Shown piece by piece: positions 33,782-42,430 of a stretch of DNA of 64,000 bases (within the stretch, counting starts at the first letter, position 1; every line of letters begins with the position of its first letter). Below the pieces are notes generated by a model. That model saw nothing but the letters and a program-made list of their open reading frames with translations. It made no database searches and was not told the DNA's origin. The position numbers were made by a program, and so were the translations under genes. Source of the stretch: Gilvimarinus xylanilyticus (GTDB taxonomy: Bacteria > Pseudomonadota > Gammaproteobacteria > Pseudomonadales > Cellvibrionaceae). Location: assembly GCF_024195295.1 (NCBI RefSeq), contig NZ_JAMFTH010000001.1, positions 1,178,001-1,242,000 on the forward strand, read 5' to 3'.

Positions 33782-34633
33782 ATGAGCCGACAACTAAGAC
33801 AAGTGATACCCGCCGTTGCCACCAGCGACGGCGCCGGGGTGAAAATTAAGCGCAGCCTGGGGCAGTCTCAGGTCGCACGCCTGGACCCGATTTTAATGCT
33901 GGACGAGTTCAACTCGGACGACGCCGCGGATTATTTGGCGGGCTTCCCCTCCCATCCGCATCGCGGTTTCGAGACCGTCACTTACATGCTCGACGGCCAT
34001 ATGCTGCACGAGGACCATATGGGCAACAAAGGCGACTTGCGCGCCGGCGATGTGCAGTGGATGACGGCCGGTCGGGGCATTATTCACTCGGAAATGCCCC
34101 AGCAACTTGAAGGCCGTATGCGCGGCTTTCAACTTTGGCTTAATCTGCCGGCGGCGGAGAAAATGAAACCGGCAAATTACCGGGACATCCCCGCAGCTCA
34201 GATACCGACAGTGGCGCTCGATAATGATGTCAGCATCAAGGTGATTGTTGGCCCTTTAACACACAACGGAGAAACCACCGACGGGGCCATTAGCGGCGTA
34301 TCGACTCAGCCTATTTATTGGGATGTCTCTCTCCCCGCTAACACCAGCACAACATTGTCAGTGCCCGAGCATCATCAGCTGTTCGTTTACTCGTACGAGG
34401 GAGAAATTGCCCTGGGGGACGATCAACGCCCACTGGACACCAGCCAAGCTGGAATTTTAACCTCAGGCGATACTCTGACACTGAAAAGCAAAGCTCAACC
34501 AGCACGCGTGCTGGTTATCGGTGGCAAAGCCATTGGCGAGCCGATTGCGCAATATGGACCGTTTGTGATGAACACCAGTGAGGAAATCGAACAGGCCATT
34601 AACGATTATCGCAGTGGCCAACTAGCAGGATAA
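33782..34633 (+). CDS. Pirin family protein
   Basis: A 283-residue bicupin. The N-terminal cupin carries the metal ligands H58, H60 (HPHRGFETVTYML), H102 and E104 (GIIHSEMP). Bacterial pirins such as YhhW have quercetinase-like activity, though the physiological substrate is unclear. AGGAGG stands before the ATG. It is the second gene after azoR and presumably under the same LysR regulator. The C-terminal cupin (about 150-270) lacks a full histidine set, as usual for the family. Confidence 0.92.
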   Translation: MSRQLRQVIPAVATSDGAGVKIKRSLGQSQVARLDPILMLDEFNSDDAADYLAGFPSHPHRGFETVTYMLDGHMLHEDHMGNKGDLRAGDVQWMTAGRGIIHSEMPQQLEGRMRGFQLWLNLPAAEKMKPANYRDIPAAQIPTVALDNDVSIKVIVGPLTHNGETTDGAISGVSTQPIYWDVSLPANTSTTLSVPEHHQLFVYSYEGEIALGDDQRPLDTSQAGILTSGDTLTLKSKAQPARVLVIGGKAIGEPIAQYGPFVMNTSEEIEQAINDYRSGQLAG

Positions 34634-34660
34634 AAAAATGGGGCCCTGATGGGCCCCATT
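34632..34660 (-). terminator. Rho-independent terminator
   Basis: 10-bp perfect stem AATGGGGCCC / GGGCCCCATT with loop TGAT, followed on the minus strand by T7. It terminates the leftward gene at 34682 and probably also stops read-through from the pirin gene. Confidence 0.9.
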
Positions 34661-34681
34661 ATTGTTACGAGAGCGGATCCA

Positions 34682-35239
34682 TTACTGAGCCGCAGGGGGT
34701 AAATTACCCTCTTCCATATTCTTGGCCATAAAAGCGGAAATTTTATCCCAGTTGTCACTAACCACTTCCACGTCTTCGGGCTTGGCATCTACCTCCCCTG
34801 CCATTTCCCGCATCATTTGTTGCTGCTCTTCGGGCATTTTAGCCATCAGCATTTCCCGCATCTGGTAGGCAATCGCCTGGCCGACCCGTGAGCTGACTCG
34901 CACGTACTCCCCGGCGCTATCCCAATCGTTGTCCTCTAACACCTTATAAATTTTATCGTATACGCCTTGCTCTTTGAGAACCTCATCTAGCACGTCGTCC
35001 TGTTTTTCCAAGCTCATGGCCATAAACTCTTCTTCAGAATACTTTTGCGCCAGCGCCGAGTTTTCCCCTATGGCCTGAAAAACATCTTGCATGGGGATAA
35101 ACGCCTGGGTGGTTTCCAGCCAGCTGTCGATGGTATCGCTGTCGATTGTTTCCTCGGCCTGCGCCAAAGACACGCCAAAGGTTAACGCCAGCAGTAACAC
35201 ACAGCGGCTAAAAAAAGACTTTGATTTAACGTCGATCAT
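34682..35239 (-). CDS. Exported protein of unknown function
   Basis: A 185-residue protein with a clear signal peptide (about 1-27, CVLLLALTFGVSLAQA|EE). The mature part is acidic, helical and methionine/glutamate-rich (KYSEEEFMAMSLEKQDD; MREMLMAKMPEEQQQMMREMAGEV), with no cysteine, so a soluble periplasmic helical protein is likely. I do not recognise a family. ATG 35239 has GGAG upstream and gives the signal peptide; an earlier in-frame start is rejected. It follows a small membrane-protein gene on the same strand (33 bases) and has its own terminator. Confidence 0.75.
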   Translation of the reverse strand: MIDVKSKSFFSRCVLLLALTFGVSLAQAEETIDSDTIDSWLETTQAFIPMQDVFQAIGENSALAQKYSEEEFMAMSLEKQDDVLDEVLKEQGVYDKIYKVLEDNDWDSAGEYVRVSSRVGQAIAYQMREMLMAKMPEEQQQMMREMAGEVDAKPEDVEVVSDNWDKISAFMAKNMEEGNLPPAAQ

Positions 35240-35271
35240 AGTTTTACTCCATTTACGGCCTAAGCCTGTGT

Positions 35272-35661
35272 TCACGCCAAGCGCAATGTGACAGCGGCCA
35301 CCATTGCCCACACGACGTAGTAAAGATAAATCACCAAAGGCGTCAACAGGCCCAGCGAAAGCCCGGCAACCCCATACCCTGTGGTGTAAGGATAAATGAC
35401 GAATAATTGCACCAAGGCAGGGATCAACCCCAACACCCAGGCCTTAAAAAACCAGCGGCTACCGAAAACCGGCAACAACAGCAAAAACCCCCATAGCCCC
35501 CCCCATACTAAACGCGGGTAGAGCCAGGCAGCCGATAATGCCGGTGCTATGCGAACATTCAGCGCGTCGGTCAAGCCGTATCGCCCCGCCAGCCACAACG
35601 CCAACGCAGCAATCAGTGCACCTAAACTACCCGCACCATAGACCAACAACCATTTTCTCAC
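35272..35661 (-). CDS. Small integral membrane protein, unknown function
   Basis: A 129-residue, very hydrophobic protein with four predicted membrane helices (about 8-27, 43-65, 72-92 and 102-127), rich in W, Y and L. No family recognised. It diverges from the ABC transporter gene (98 bases apart) and precedes the exported helical protein gene, with which it may be cotranscribed. Confidence 0.7.
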   Translation of the reverse strand: MRKWLLVYGAGSLGALIAALALWLAGRYGLTDALNVRIAPALSAAWLYPRLVWGGLWGFLLLLPVFGSRWFFKAWVLGLIPALVQLFVIYPYTTGYGVAGLSLGLLTPLVIYLYYVVWAMVAAVTLRLA

Positions 35662-35759
35662 GCTCAGCCCTCATATTATCGGGCAATAACACAAGTTTAC
35701 CCGCAGCCTGTTACAATCAGGCCACAGCATATCCGCCCTTTACGGTAAGTTAAAGCCTC

Positions 35760-37589
35760 ATGTTTTCATTTTTCGAACGATTGCTCAAACCCTTTCCCGA
35801 AGAACCTGTGCAGCAACCGCCGCGCGGCTTATTCGCCTTTTGTTGGCATTACACCCGAGGCGCCAAGCGTTACTTGCTGTTAATGGCCGCCTTGTCGGCC
35901 TGCATTGCCATCATTGAAGTTTTCCTGTTTGGCACTCTGGGCAATTTAGTGGACTGGTTAAACCACACCAACCCGGCAGACTTATGGCGCGATTACGGCA
36001 CCCAGCTCACCCTGGTGGGATTAACCCTACTGATTGGGCTGCCGCTGGTTATTTTCTTTCACGCTAGCCTTATCCACCAAACCATGCTGGGCAACTTCCC
36101 CATGGCAATTCGCTGGAAGGCACACCGCTATTTAATTCAGCAAAGTGTGCACTTTTTTCAGGATGAATTTTCCGGGCGCCTGGCCACACGTTTAATGCAA
36201 ACCTCGCTGGCGGTGCGCGAAACCGTGATGAAGCTCTTAGATGTAGCGGTTTATATCGGGGTTTATTTCGGCAGCATGATTTTTTTAATGGCCGCTCTGG
36301 ACTGGCGCCTGGCCCTGCCCATGATTGCCTGGGTGATCGGGTATATCGGTCTATTAGCTTACTTTCTGCCACGCCTAAAACGCATCTCTAGCCGCCAGGC
36401 CGATGCCCGCGCGGAGATGACCGGGCGCATTGTCGATACCTACACCAACATCCATACGGTCAAACTTTTCTCTCACGCCGGGCGCGAGTCCAGCTACGCA
36501 CGCCGAGGAATGGACAAGTTTTTACAAACTGTGCATCCGCAAATGCGAATGGTCACGGTGCTTAGCACCTGCGTCTGGACGCTTAACTCGCTGCTGATCT
36601 TCTCGCTGGGTGCACTGGGCATAATGCTGTGGAGCCAGGCGGCTATTAGCACCGGTGCCATTGCCACAGCGCTCGCCCTGGTGCTGCGTATTAACGGTAT
36701 GTCGCAGTGGATTATGTGGGAAATTTCGGCGCTGTTCGAAAATATCGGCACGGTACAGGACGGCGCCAACACTCTGTCTAAACCTTTGCAGGTGACCGAC
36801 CGCGAAAACGCCCAAGAACTAACCGTAACCTCAGGCCAGATCGATTTTACCAATGTCAGTTTTCATTACGACAACCAGACCCAGGTAATGGACAGTTTTA
36901 ACTTGTCTATTAAACCGGGGGAAAAAATCGGTTTGGTCGGCCGCTCCGGTGCGGGTAAGTCAACCCTGGTAAATTTGCTGCTGCGTTTTTACGATTTGCA
37001 GAGCGGGGAGCTCAGCATTGATGGCCAAGCGATTAATCAAGTCAGTCAAAAGAGCCTGCGCCAGCACATTGGCATGGTGACCCAAGACACCTCCCTACTG
37101 CATCGCTCGATTCGCGACAATTTACTCTATGGCCGGCCCGACGCCAGCGAAGAAGAAATGATCCGCGCGGCGCAAAAAGCCCAGGCACACGACTTTATTC
37201 TTGCGCTTGAGGACTCCCAGGGACGCAAGGGATACGACGCCCATGTGGGCGAGCGCGGGGTAAAGCTCTCCGGTGGGCAGCGCCAGCGAATCGCGATCGC
37301 CCGGGTGCTGCTTAAAGACGCGCCTATTCTAATTCTGGATGAGGCCACCTCGGCACTGGACTCTGAAGTAGAGTCGATCATCCAGAATAACCTGACCACT
37401 TTAATGGGCGACAAGACCGTGATCGCGATTGCACACCGTCTATCCACTATTGCCGCTCTGGACCGTTTGATTGTTCTGGATAAAGGAAAAATTGCCGAAC
37501 AGGGAACCCACGCCGAGCTATTGGCGCAAAACGGACTTTACGCGCAGCTTTGGGCACACCAATCCGGGGGCTTTTTGGGGGAAGACTAA
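35760..37589 (+). CDS. ABC transporter, fused permease and ATPase (exporter type)
   Basis: A 609-residue half-transporter with six membrane helices (about 35-310) and a C-terminal ATPase (about 360-600). Walker A is GRSGAGKST, the Q-loop lies in HIGMVTQDTSLLH, the signature is LSGGQRQRIAIARVLL and Walker B is ILILDEATSALD, followed by the switch histidine in IAHRLST. It should work as a homodimer or with a partner half from elsewhere, exporting lipids, drugs or peptides; the substrate cannot be told. The MsbA/MdlB-like form lacks a peptidase domain. ATG start without a strong ribosome site. Confidence 0.93.
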   Translation: MFSFFERLLKPFPEEPVQQPPRGLFAFCWHYTRGAKRYLLLMAALSACIAIIEVFLFGTLGNLVDWLNHTNPADLWRDYGTQLTLVGLTLLIGLPLVIFFHASLIHQTMLGNFPMAIRWKAHRYLIQQSVHFFQDEFSGRLATRLMQTSLAVRETVMKLLDVAVYIGVYFGSMIFLMAALDWRLALPMIAWVIGYIGLLAYFLPRLKRISSRQADARAEMTGRIVDTYTNIHTVKLFSHAGRESSYARRGMDKFLQTVHPQMRMVTVLSTCVWTLNSLLIFSLGALGIMLWSQAAISTGAIATALALVLRINGMSQWIMWEISALFENIGTVQDGANTLSKPLQVTDRENAQELTVTSGQIDFTNVSFHYDNQTQVMDSFNLSIKPGEKIGLVGRSGAGKSTLVNLLLRFYDLQSGELSIDGQAINQVSQKSLRQHIGMVTQDTSLLHRSIRDNLLYGRPDASEEEMIRAAQKAQAHDFILALEDSQGRKGYDAHVGERGVKLSGGQRQRIAIARVLLKDAPILILDEATSALDSEVESIIQNNLTTLMGDKTVIAIAHRLSTIAALDRLIVLDKGKIAEQGTHAELLAQNGLYAQLWAHQSGGFLGED

Positions 37590-37709
37590 GGCGGTTGAAA
37601 GCGGGCCTAATCGAGGCGTAGTCGGGCGAAAACCCTGGATACTCAAGGGCTCGGCGGCGCGTCCCTGCGCCGCATCATCATTCCCCAAGCCTAAAAATTC
37701 GATCGCACA

Positions 37710-37967
37710 CTAGCGACGAAAGTAGTTTTTCCAAATCATCGCGAGCAGGCCAATCAAAAAGCCCACATGGGCCAGCAGCGCGCCGGCGGCAAAAATATAC
37801 ACCAGAACCGGAGGCGTCGGTTTCGCGATTGAGAAAAGGCTGTTGATCATTAAAGGGACAGCGCTAAGCAAAACCAGAATCAGCGACAGAGCAATAAGCT
37901 TAATTTCTTTTTCCGCACGAGCGTAAACCACCCGGGTGATTGGGTTGCGCTGCCACACAAAATTCAT
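37710..37967 (-). CDS. Small two-helix membrane protein, unknown function
   Basis: A short protein with a basic N-terminus (QRNPITRVVYARAEKEIK) and two membrane helices (IALSLILVLLSAVPLMI and VYIFAAGALLAHVGFLIGLLAMIW). I do not recognise the family. Three in-frame starts are possible: ATG 37967 with AAAGGG just upstream (chosen), ATG 37982, or TTG 38015 inside the end of rlmKL. All place it directly after rlmKL, suggesting cotranscription. It converges with the ABC transporter gene, with a GC-rich 7-bp hairpin (37654-37673) between them. Confidence 0.65.
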   Translation of the reverse strand: MNFVWQRNPITRVVYARAEKEIKLIALSLILVLLSAVPLMINSLFSIAKPTPPVLVYIFAAGALLAHVGFLIGLLAMIWKNYFRR

Positions 37968-37984
37968 AAGCCCTTTTAGCATCG

Positions 37985-40198
37985 CTAATCGGGCCGGTGC
38001 TGAATCGACCAGCAATGATGAATTTTTTGGTTGCGGGAAAAGTCTTCGCCAATGGTTTCGCGCGTCATCGGCGTAATAACAAAAGCGCCTAAAGCCTGTT
38101 CGTCCAACTTGAAGCTTCTGAGGTTATTGGAGAAAAACAAGACGCCGTCATCGGCCAGCAAGCGCATGGCGCGATCAATCAGGTATACATGGTCACGCTG
38201 CACATCCAACACATCGGCCATGCGCTTGGAGTTGGAAAAGCTGGGCGGGTCAAGCAAAATCATATCGAAGCGCTGATCTTGATCTTTCGCCAGCCACTGC
38301 ATGCAGTCGGCTTGCTCCAAACGATTTTTGGATTCCGACAAACCGTTCAAGGCTAAATTTTTACGCGCCCAATTCAAATAGGTTTGCGACATATCCACAC
38401 TTAAGGTGAAGCGGGCACCGCCCACAGCGGCCTGGACGCTGGCCGCGGCGGTGTAGCAGAAAAGGTTCAAGAACCGTTTACCTTTTGCCTGCTCGGCAAT
38501 TTTCAAACGCAGCGGTCGATGATCTAAAAACAACCCGGTATCCAGGTAAGACCACAAATCTACCAGTAAACGCGCCTGCCCTTCTTGCACTTCAAGGGAT
38601 TCGCCTTGAGCATCGCGCTCGAGTTTTTCGTACTGGCTAGCGCCGCGATTACGGCGTCGCTGTTTATAGCTGATGCAGTCGGGCGCGACTTGCAAAGCCT
38701 GGGGCACCGCCGCCTGAATTTCGGCAAAGCGCTCGGCCGCCTTGTCTTCATCCACCGAACGGGGGGGCTGATACTCCTGCACGTGCACCAAACGTTTAGC
38801 CTCGCCACTGCCGGTGGATTTACCCGTGTACACGTCAATGGCGCAGGCGTACTCGGGAATATCCGCATCGTACAGGCGGTAGCAGCTGGCCTGGCTGCGT
38901 TTTAAGTAATTTTTCAGCTTTTTGGCATTTTTTTGTAGCCGGTTAACCACGGCCTGCGCCCCGTCACTTAACGGGCCCTGTTCTATACTTTGCTCGGTAG
39001 CCAGGGGCTTAGGGGGCGCTTTCACAAATTGTTCTTGGGCGATATCGAAGAGCAAAAGCTCGCTGGGAATGGTGCCGTTAAAAAGCTTGTACTTTTTCTT
39101 CGAGCGCAATCCCATTTGTTTGCCCAGCTCGGGGTTGCCGGTAAACACCGCCGCCCGCCAGCCGGTAAATTCCTCGCGAAATTTCTCGCCCATATGGGCG
39201 TAGAGAATCTTCATGGATTCCACTTCGCCCAGGCGCTCGCCGTAGGGCGGGTTACAGACGATAAGCCCCTCGGGTAGGGGTTTGTGGGTGGGGCGTTTAA
39301 ACTCGCGCAGTTCTTTGCGCGCGACACGCAGCCAGTCATCCAGGCCGGCGCGAATTATATTTTCCTCAGCGGCGCGAATGACTTTTAAGTTGGCATCATA
39401 GCCACGTATTTCGGGCAAATCCTCCCGCGCCAATCCCGCCAAGCGCCGTTCACGGGCCTCGTTCAATAATGACTGCCATTGTTCGGCGTCGTGCTGAAGC
39501 CAGCGCTCAAAGGCGAACTGAGAACGAAACAGTCCCGGGGCAATGTCCGCCGCCATTAAGGCCGCTTCAATCAAGAAAGTGCCCGAGCCGCACATTGGGT
39601 CCAGCAAGGCCGTTTCTTCGTTAGCGCACCAGCCTGCCCGGATTAAAATGGCCGCTGCCAGGTTTTCTTTCAGCGGAGCTTCGCCCTGCTGTTGGCGGTA
39701 ACCGCGCCGGTGTAAACTATCGCCAGACAAATCCAGGCTGATATTGGCCTTGCCGCGATTTAAACGGACGTTAACCCGCAAATCCGGGCGCTCTTTTGAC
39801 ACCGACGGGCGAGAACCTGTGAGCTCGCGCAGGGTGTCTACAATCGCGTCTTTAACCTTCACCGCACCGAACTGGGTATTGCGAATACCGCCGCCCTGAC
39901 CGCTAAAGTCCACCAACAATGTCCCTTCAGGGCCAATGTGCGCTTGCCAGGGCAGGCCTCGCACCAGCTGATACAGCTCCTCGGCGTCTCGCACAGGGCC
40001 TGCCGCCAAAGGCAAGAGCACTTTGTTGGCCAGACGCGACCACAGACAAGCGCGGTAGGCGGTGGTCAGCGGCCCACTGAAATAGACGCCAGCGACAGTC
40101 TCGCGGCAGCCTTCCCCACCCAGGGTTTTAAGCTCCTCGAGCAGCAGGCCCTCCAGGCCTTTCGGGCAAGTGGCAAAATATTGATGTGTCGCACTCAT
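37985..40198 (-). CDS. rlmL: Bifunctional 23S rRNA methyltransferase RlmKL
   Basis: A 737-residue fusion that methylates 23S rRNA at G2445 (N2, RlmL part) and G2069 (N7, RlmK part). N-terminal THUMP region about 1-165, RlmL Rossmann domain about 165-390 with LLDPMCGSGTFLIEAAL and catalytic NPPYGERL, then the RlmK half about 400-737 with FLNLFCYTAAASVQAA and LLDPPSFSNSKRM. Full length as in E. coli RlmKL. The rlmKL-rmf-pyrD order is the same as in Pseudomonas aeruginosa. ATG with GAGATA in a duplicated 15-bp motif. Confidence 0.96.
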   Translation of the reverse strand: MSATHQYFATCPKGLEGLLLEELKTLGGEGCRETVAGVYFSGPLTTAYRACLWSRLANKVLLPLAAGPVRDAEELYQLVRGLPWQAHIGPEGTLLVDFSGQGGGIRNTQFGAVKVKDAIVDTLRELTGSRPSVSKERPDLRVNVRLNRGKANISLDLSGDSLHRRGYRQQQGEAPLKENLAAAILIRAGWCANEETALLDPMCGSGTFLIEAALMAADIAPGLFRSQFAFERWLQHDAEQWQSLLNEARERRLAGLAREDLPEIRGYDANLKVIRAAEENIIRAGLDDWLRVARKELREFKRPTHKPLPEGLIVCNPPYGERLGEVESMKILYAHMGEKFREEFTGWRAAVFTGNPELGKQMGLRSKKKYKLFNGTIPSELLLFDIAQEQFVKAPPKPLATEQSIEQGPLSDGAQAVVNRLQKNAKKLKNYLKRSQASCYRLYDADIPEYACAIDVYTGKSTGSGEAKRLVHVQEYQPPRSVDEDKAAERFAEIQAAVPQALQVAPDCISYKQRRRNRGASQYEKLERDAQGESLEVQEGQARLLVDLWSYLDTGLFLDHRPLRLKIAEQAKGKRFLNLFCYTAAASVQAAVGGARFTLSVDMSQTYLNWARKNLALNGLSESKNRLEQADCMQWLAKDQDQRFDMILLDPPSFSNSKRMADVLDVQRDHVYLIDRAMRLLADDGVLFFSNNLRSFKLDEQALGAFVITPMTRETIGEDFSRNQKIHHCWSIQHRPD

Positions 40199-40201
40199 GT
40201 C

Positions 40202-40240
40202 GTCTATCTCTGTTAGACCCGTGTAGTCTATCTTTGTTAG
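40202..40240 (-). repeat. Direct repeat in the rlmKL leader
   Basis: Two copies of GTCTATCTYTGTTAG at 40202-40216 and 40226-40240, 24 bases apart, differing by one base. Read on the minus strand each gives CTAACARAGATAGAC; the nearer copy includes the rlmKL ribosome site. Confidence 0.75.
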
Positions 40241-40444
40241 TTAGAAAATCCCGCCACCGTAACTGTGACAGTTTTAAGACCAAAGCGATCTATTAGATAG
40301 CCCGCCTATAAAAATAAATTCGTTCACAAGGTTCGCGCATTTTGGTGTACTGAACCTCCCGCGATGCAAAATACTCAACCGTCGGTGAAGGCCGACCCTT
40401 AGCGGGCAATCCAACAACAGTGTATGGCTTTTGGGCCATTCGGT

Positions 40445-40463
40445 CACTTAATGCGATTAAGTG
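40445..40463. promoter_or_regulatory. Perfect palindrome upstream of rmf
   Basis: CACTTAATGCGATTAAGTG: 8-base arms around GCG. Operator-like; the factor is unknown. It is 155 bases upstream of the rmf start. Confidence 0.5.
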
Positions 40464-40617
40464 CGCCGCGGTTTCTTACGGCCCTGAAAAAGCTCACTGC
40501 AACGTTAACCTAGGATAGGAGGCAATTCGCTTTACGCAATCTGCTACCGACGGCCAACTGTGTCCGGCTAATCCGGCCTGCCGTCATCTTAATGACTAAC
40601 CAGAGGTATTGCTAAGC

Positions 40618-40839
40618 ATGAAACGCCAAAAACGTGATCATATTGAAAGAGCATTCGGTAAGGGCTACCAAGCCGGCATTGACGGACGATCCAGAAGTCT
40701 TTGCCCCCACGGTACTGGTATGGCCCGACAGCAATGGATGAGCGGCTGGCGCGAGGCGCGCACCGATCAATGGGACGGCTTCAATCGAATGGCACAGGTG
40801 CAAAAGCTAAGCAATTTATCGTACGGAGGTATTCATTAA
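40618..40839 (+). CDS. rmf: Ribosome modulation factor
   Basis: A 73-residue basic protein starting MKRQKRDHIERAFGKGYQAGIDGRS, then CPHGTGMARQQWMSGWREARTDQW, matching E. coli RMF closely but with about 18 extra C-terminal residues. RMF pairs 70S ribosomes into inactive 100S dimers in stationary phase or starvation. ATG at 40618 follows AGAGGT. A bidirectional terminator separates it from convergent pyrD. Pseudomonas has the same neighbourhood. Confidence 0.96.
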   Translation: MKRQKRDHIERAFGKGYQAGIDGRSRSLCPHGTGMARQQWMSGWREARTDQWDGFNRMAQVQKLSNLSYGGIH

Positions 40840-40902
40840 CCGACCTATGGCAACCACAAACTGTTAGCTAATGTAAAAACATCGGTCTGCCACTCGCAGC
40901 CC

Positions 40903-40926
40903 AAGCCCGCTAGAGCGGGCTTTTTT
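40903..40926. terminator. Rho-independent terminator between rmf and pyrD
   Basis: AGCCCGC / GCGGGCT stem with TAGA loop, followed by T6 on the plus strand (rmf side). The minus-strand side has only AA/TTGG, so it mainly serves rmf. Confidence 0.88.
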
Positions 40927-40932
40927 GTGCCC

Positions 40933-41964
40933 CTAAGACTGCTCTTTGCGATACTTGGCAATCGCCTTGGCGCAATCGGCCACAAGCCCAGGTCCCTCGT
41001 AAATAAACCCGGAATACACTTGCACCAGGCTCGCCCCGGCGGCGATTTTTTCGGCCGCTGCCGCGCCCGAGTCAATCCCACCCACGCCGATAATCGGCAT
41101 TTTACCCGCCAGGGTTTGCGCCAACACCTGAATCACATGGGTGCTTTTATCGCGCACCGGTGCTCCGCTTAAGCCGCCTGCCTCCTGGTGTTGCGGATCA
41201 CTCTCGACCCCTTCTCGGCCGATGGTAGTGTTGGTCGCGATGACCGCGTCCAGCTCTAACTCCAGCAGTGTCTCGGCCACCGACGTGATCGCTTCATCGT
41301 CCATATCCGGCGCAATTTTGACCGCGATAGGCACATACTTTTCTTGCGCATCGGCCAGTTTTAACTGCTCTCGCCGAATGCCTCCCAACAAGTCTTTTAA
41401 GCTTTCACCAAACTGCAGGCTTCGCAACCCAGGGGTATTGGGGGAGGAAACGTTCACGGTAATATAATCGGCGTAGGGGTAAACCTTGCGCAGACAAATT
41501 TTGTAATCATCCAGCGCGTTTTCCACCGGCGTTTTGGCATTCTTGCCAATATTGATCCCCAGAATACCTTGATAGCGACGGCTTTTAACCTGACTCACCA
41601 GGTGCTCAACACCCTTATTGTTGAACCCCATACGGTTAATAATGGCGTTATGCTCGGGCAGGCGAAACAGGCGCGGCTTGGGGTTACCCGGTTGGGGTAA
41701 AGGCGTTACGGTGCCGATTTCGACAAAGCCAAACCCGAGCTTGCCCAAGGCGTTAAAATAATCGCCGTTCTTATCCAAGCCGGCGGCCAAGCCCACAGAA
41801 TTAGGAAAACACAGCCCCATGACCTCCACCGGGTCATCGGCAATATCGTCGCCCATAAACCCCGCCAGCCCCAGGCGCTCCGATGCCCCCAGAAGGTCCA
41901 GACTGACTTCGTGTGAGGTCTCGGGGTTGAGGCAGAACAAGAGCTTGCGAACGGCGGAGTACAT
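40933..41964 (-). CDS. pyrD: Dihydroorotate dehydrogenase (quinone), class 2
   Basis: A 343-residue FMN enzyme oxidising dihydroorotate to orotate in pyrimidine synthesis and passing electrons to membrane quinone. The class 2 N-terminal helices (about 1-40, [19 protein letters not shown]) precede the barrel with [38 protein letters not shown] (catalytic serine, about 175) and NTTIGREG. The FMN-phosphate site GVGGIDSG lies near the end. The length and N-terminus exclude the cytosolic class 1 enzymes. Confidence 0.97.
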   Translation of the reverse strand: MYSAVRKLLFCLNPETSHEVSLDLLGASERLGLAGFMGDDIADDPVEVMGLCFPNSVGLAAGLDKNGDYFNALGKLGFGFVEIGTVTPLPQPGNPKPRLFRLPEHNAIINRMGFNNKGVEHLVSQVKSRRYQGILGINIGKNAKTPVENALDDYKICLRKVYPYADYITVNVSSPNTPGLRSLQFGESLKDLLGGIRREQLKLADAQEKYVPIAVKIAPDMDDEAITSVAETLLELELDAVIATNTTIGREGVESDPQHQEAGGLSGAPVRDKSTHVIQVLAQTLAGKMPIIGVGGIDSGAAAAEKIAAGASLVQVYSGFIYEGPGLVADCAKAIAKYRKEQS

Positions 41965-42026
41965 GGTTAATCCTCTTTAATCTGGGCGGGTCTTGGGGGC
42001 GGCAAGGATACTTAAAAAACCAGCAT

Positions 42027-42248
42027 TTAGCCAATTTTAAGCAGGCGATGAAATCGGTTGGAATCGTCAAACTCCAGCACGTAATGGCCCTGAATGCCAT
42101 CGTGGCCCACAAACGGGCGCAACACCGAAACCGGAAAGCGCACCCTGCGCCCGTCCTGGGCGCGGGCCACCACATCTTTGACGCTGCCCTGGTACCAGCG
42201 CTGAAGCTGTTCCGGGCTAATTGAAAGGGGCACAATAACTCGCTGCAA
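42027..42248 (-). CDS. DUF2835 family protein
   Basis: A protein of about 73 residues matching the DUF2835 pattern: SISPEQLQRWYQG, VVARAQDGRRVRFPVSVLRPFVGHDGIQGHYVLEFDDSNRF. The function is unknown; the small beta-rich fold and RPF core are conserved in gammaproteobacteria. No ATG is available near the family start; TTG at 42248 has GAGG eight bases upstream and is preferred, while TTG 42272 or GTG 42233 are alternatives. It lies 62 bases upstream of pyrD on the same strand. Confidence 0.85.
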   Translation of the reverse strand: MQRVIVPLSISPEQLQRWYQGSVKDVVARAQDGRRVRFPVSVLRPFVGHDGIQGHYVLEFDDSNRFHRLLKIG

Positions 42249-42430
42249 CCCAAGGTCCTCTAAATCTGGCAATAAAGCGCTATTGTAGCCAAATTACCCA
42301 TTCAAGGGGACTTGATGATGACCCGGTAAAGCCGGTTTTAACGCGTCATTGGCCGTGACCGGCCCAGTGGAACCGGGCCATTCACTGGACGACCCGACGC
42401 GCTTCAGCCGTCGCCAAGATAGCTTAGCCC

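Larger units (their letters stand above)
40199..40617. other. Divergent regulatory region rlmKL / rmf
   Basis: 419 bases without a protein gene. It contains the duplicated motif next to rlmKL, a 19-bp perfect palindrome at 40445-40463, and a long presumed 5' leader for rmf with small hairpin potential (GTCCGGCTAATCCGGC near 40563). AGAGGT precedes the rmf ATG. No -35/-10 pair is clear enough to call. Confidence 0.5.

Noticed and set aside
37654-37673. GC-rich 7-bp hairpin between the ABC transporter and the small membrane gene as a terminator
   Set aside because: No T-tract on either strand and a short stem; not strong enough to list as a terminator.
40867-40902. Possible second small gene after rmf
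   Set aside because: No start with ribosome site; the interval is the rmf 3' end and terminator.
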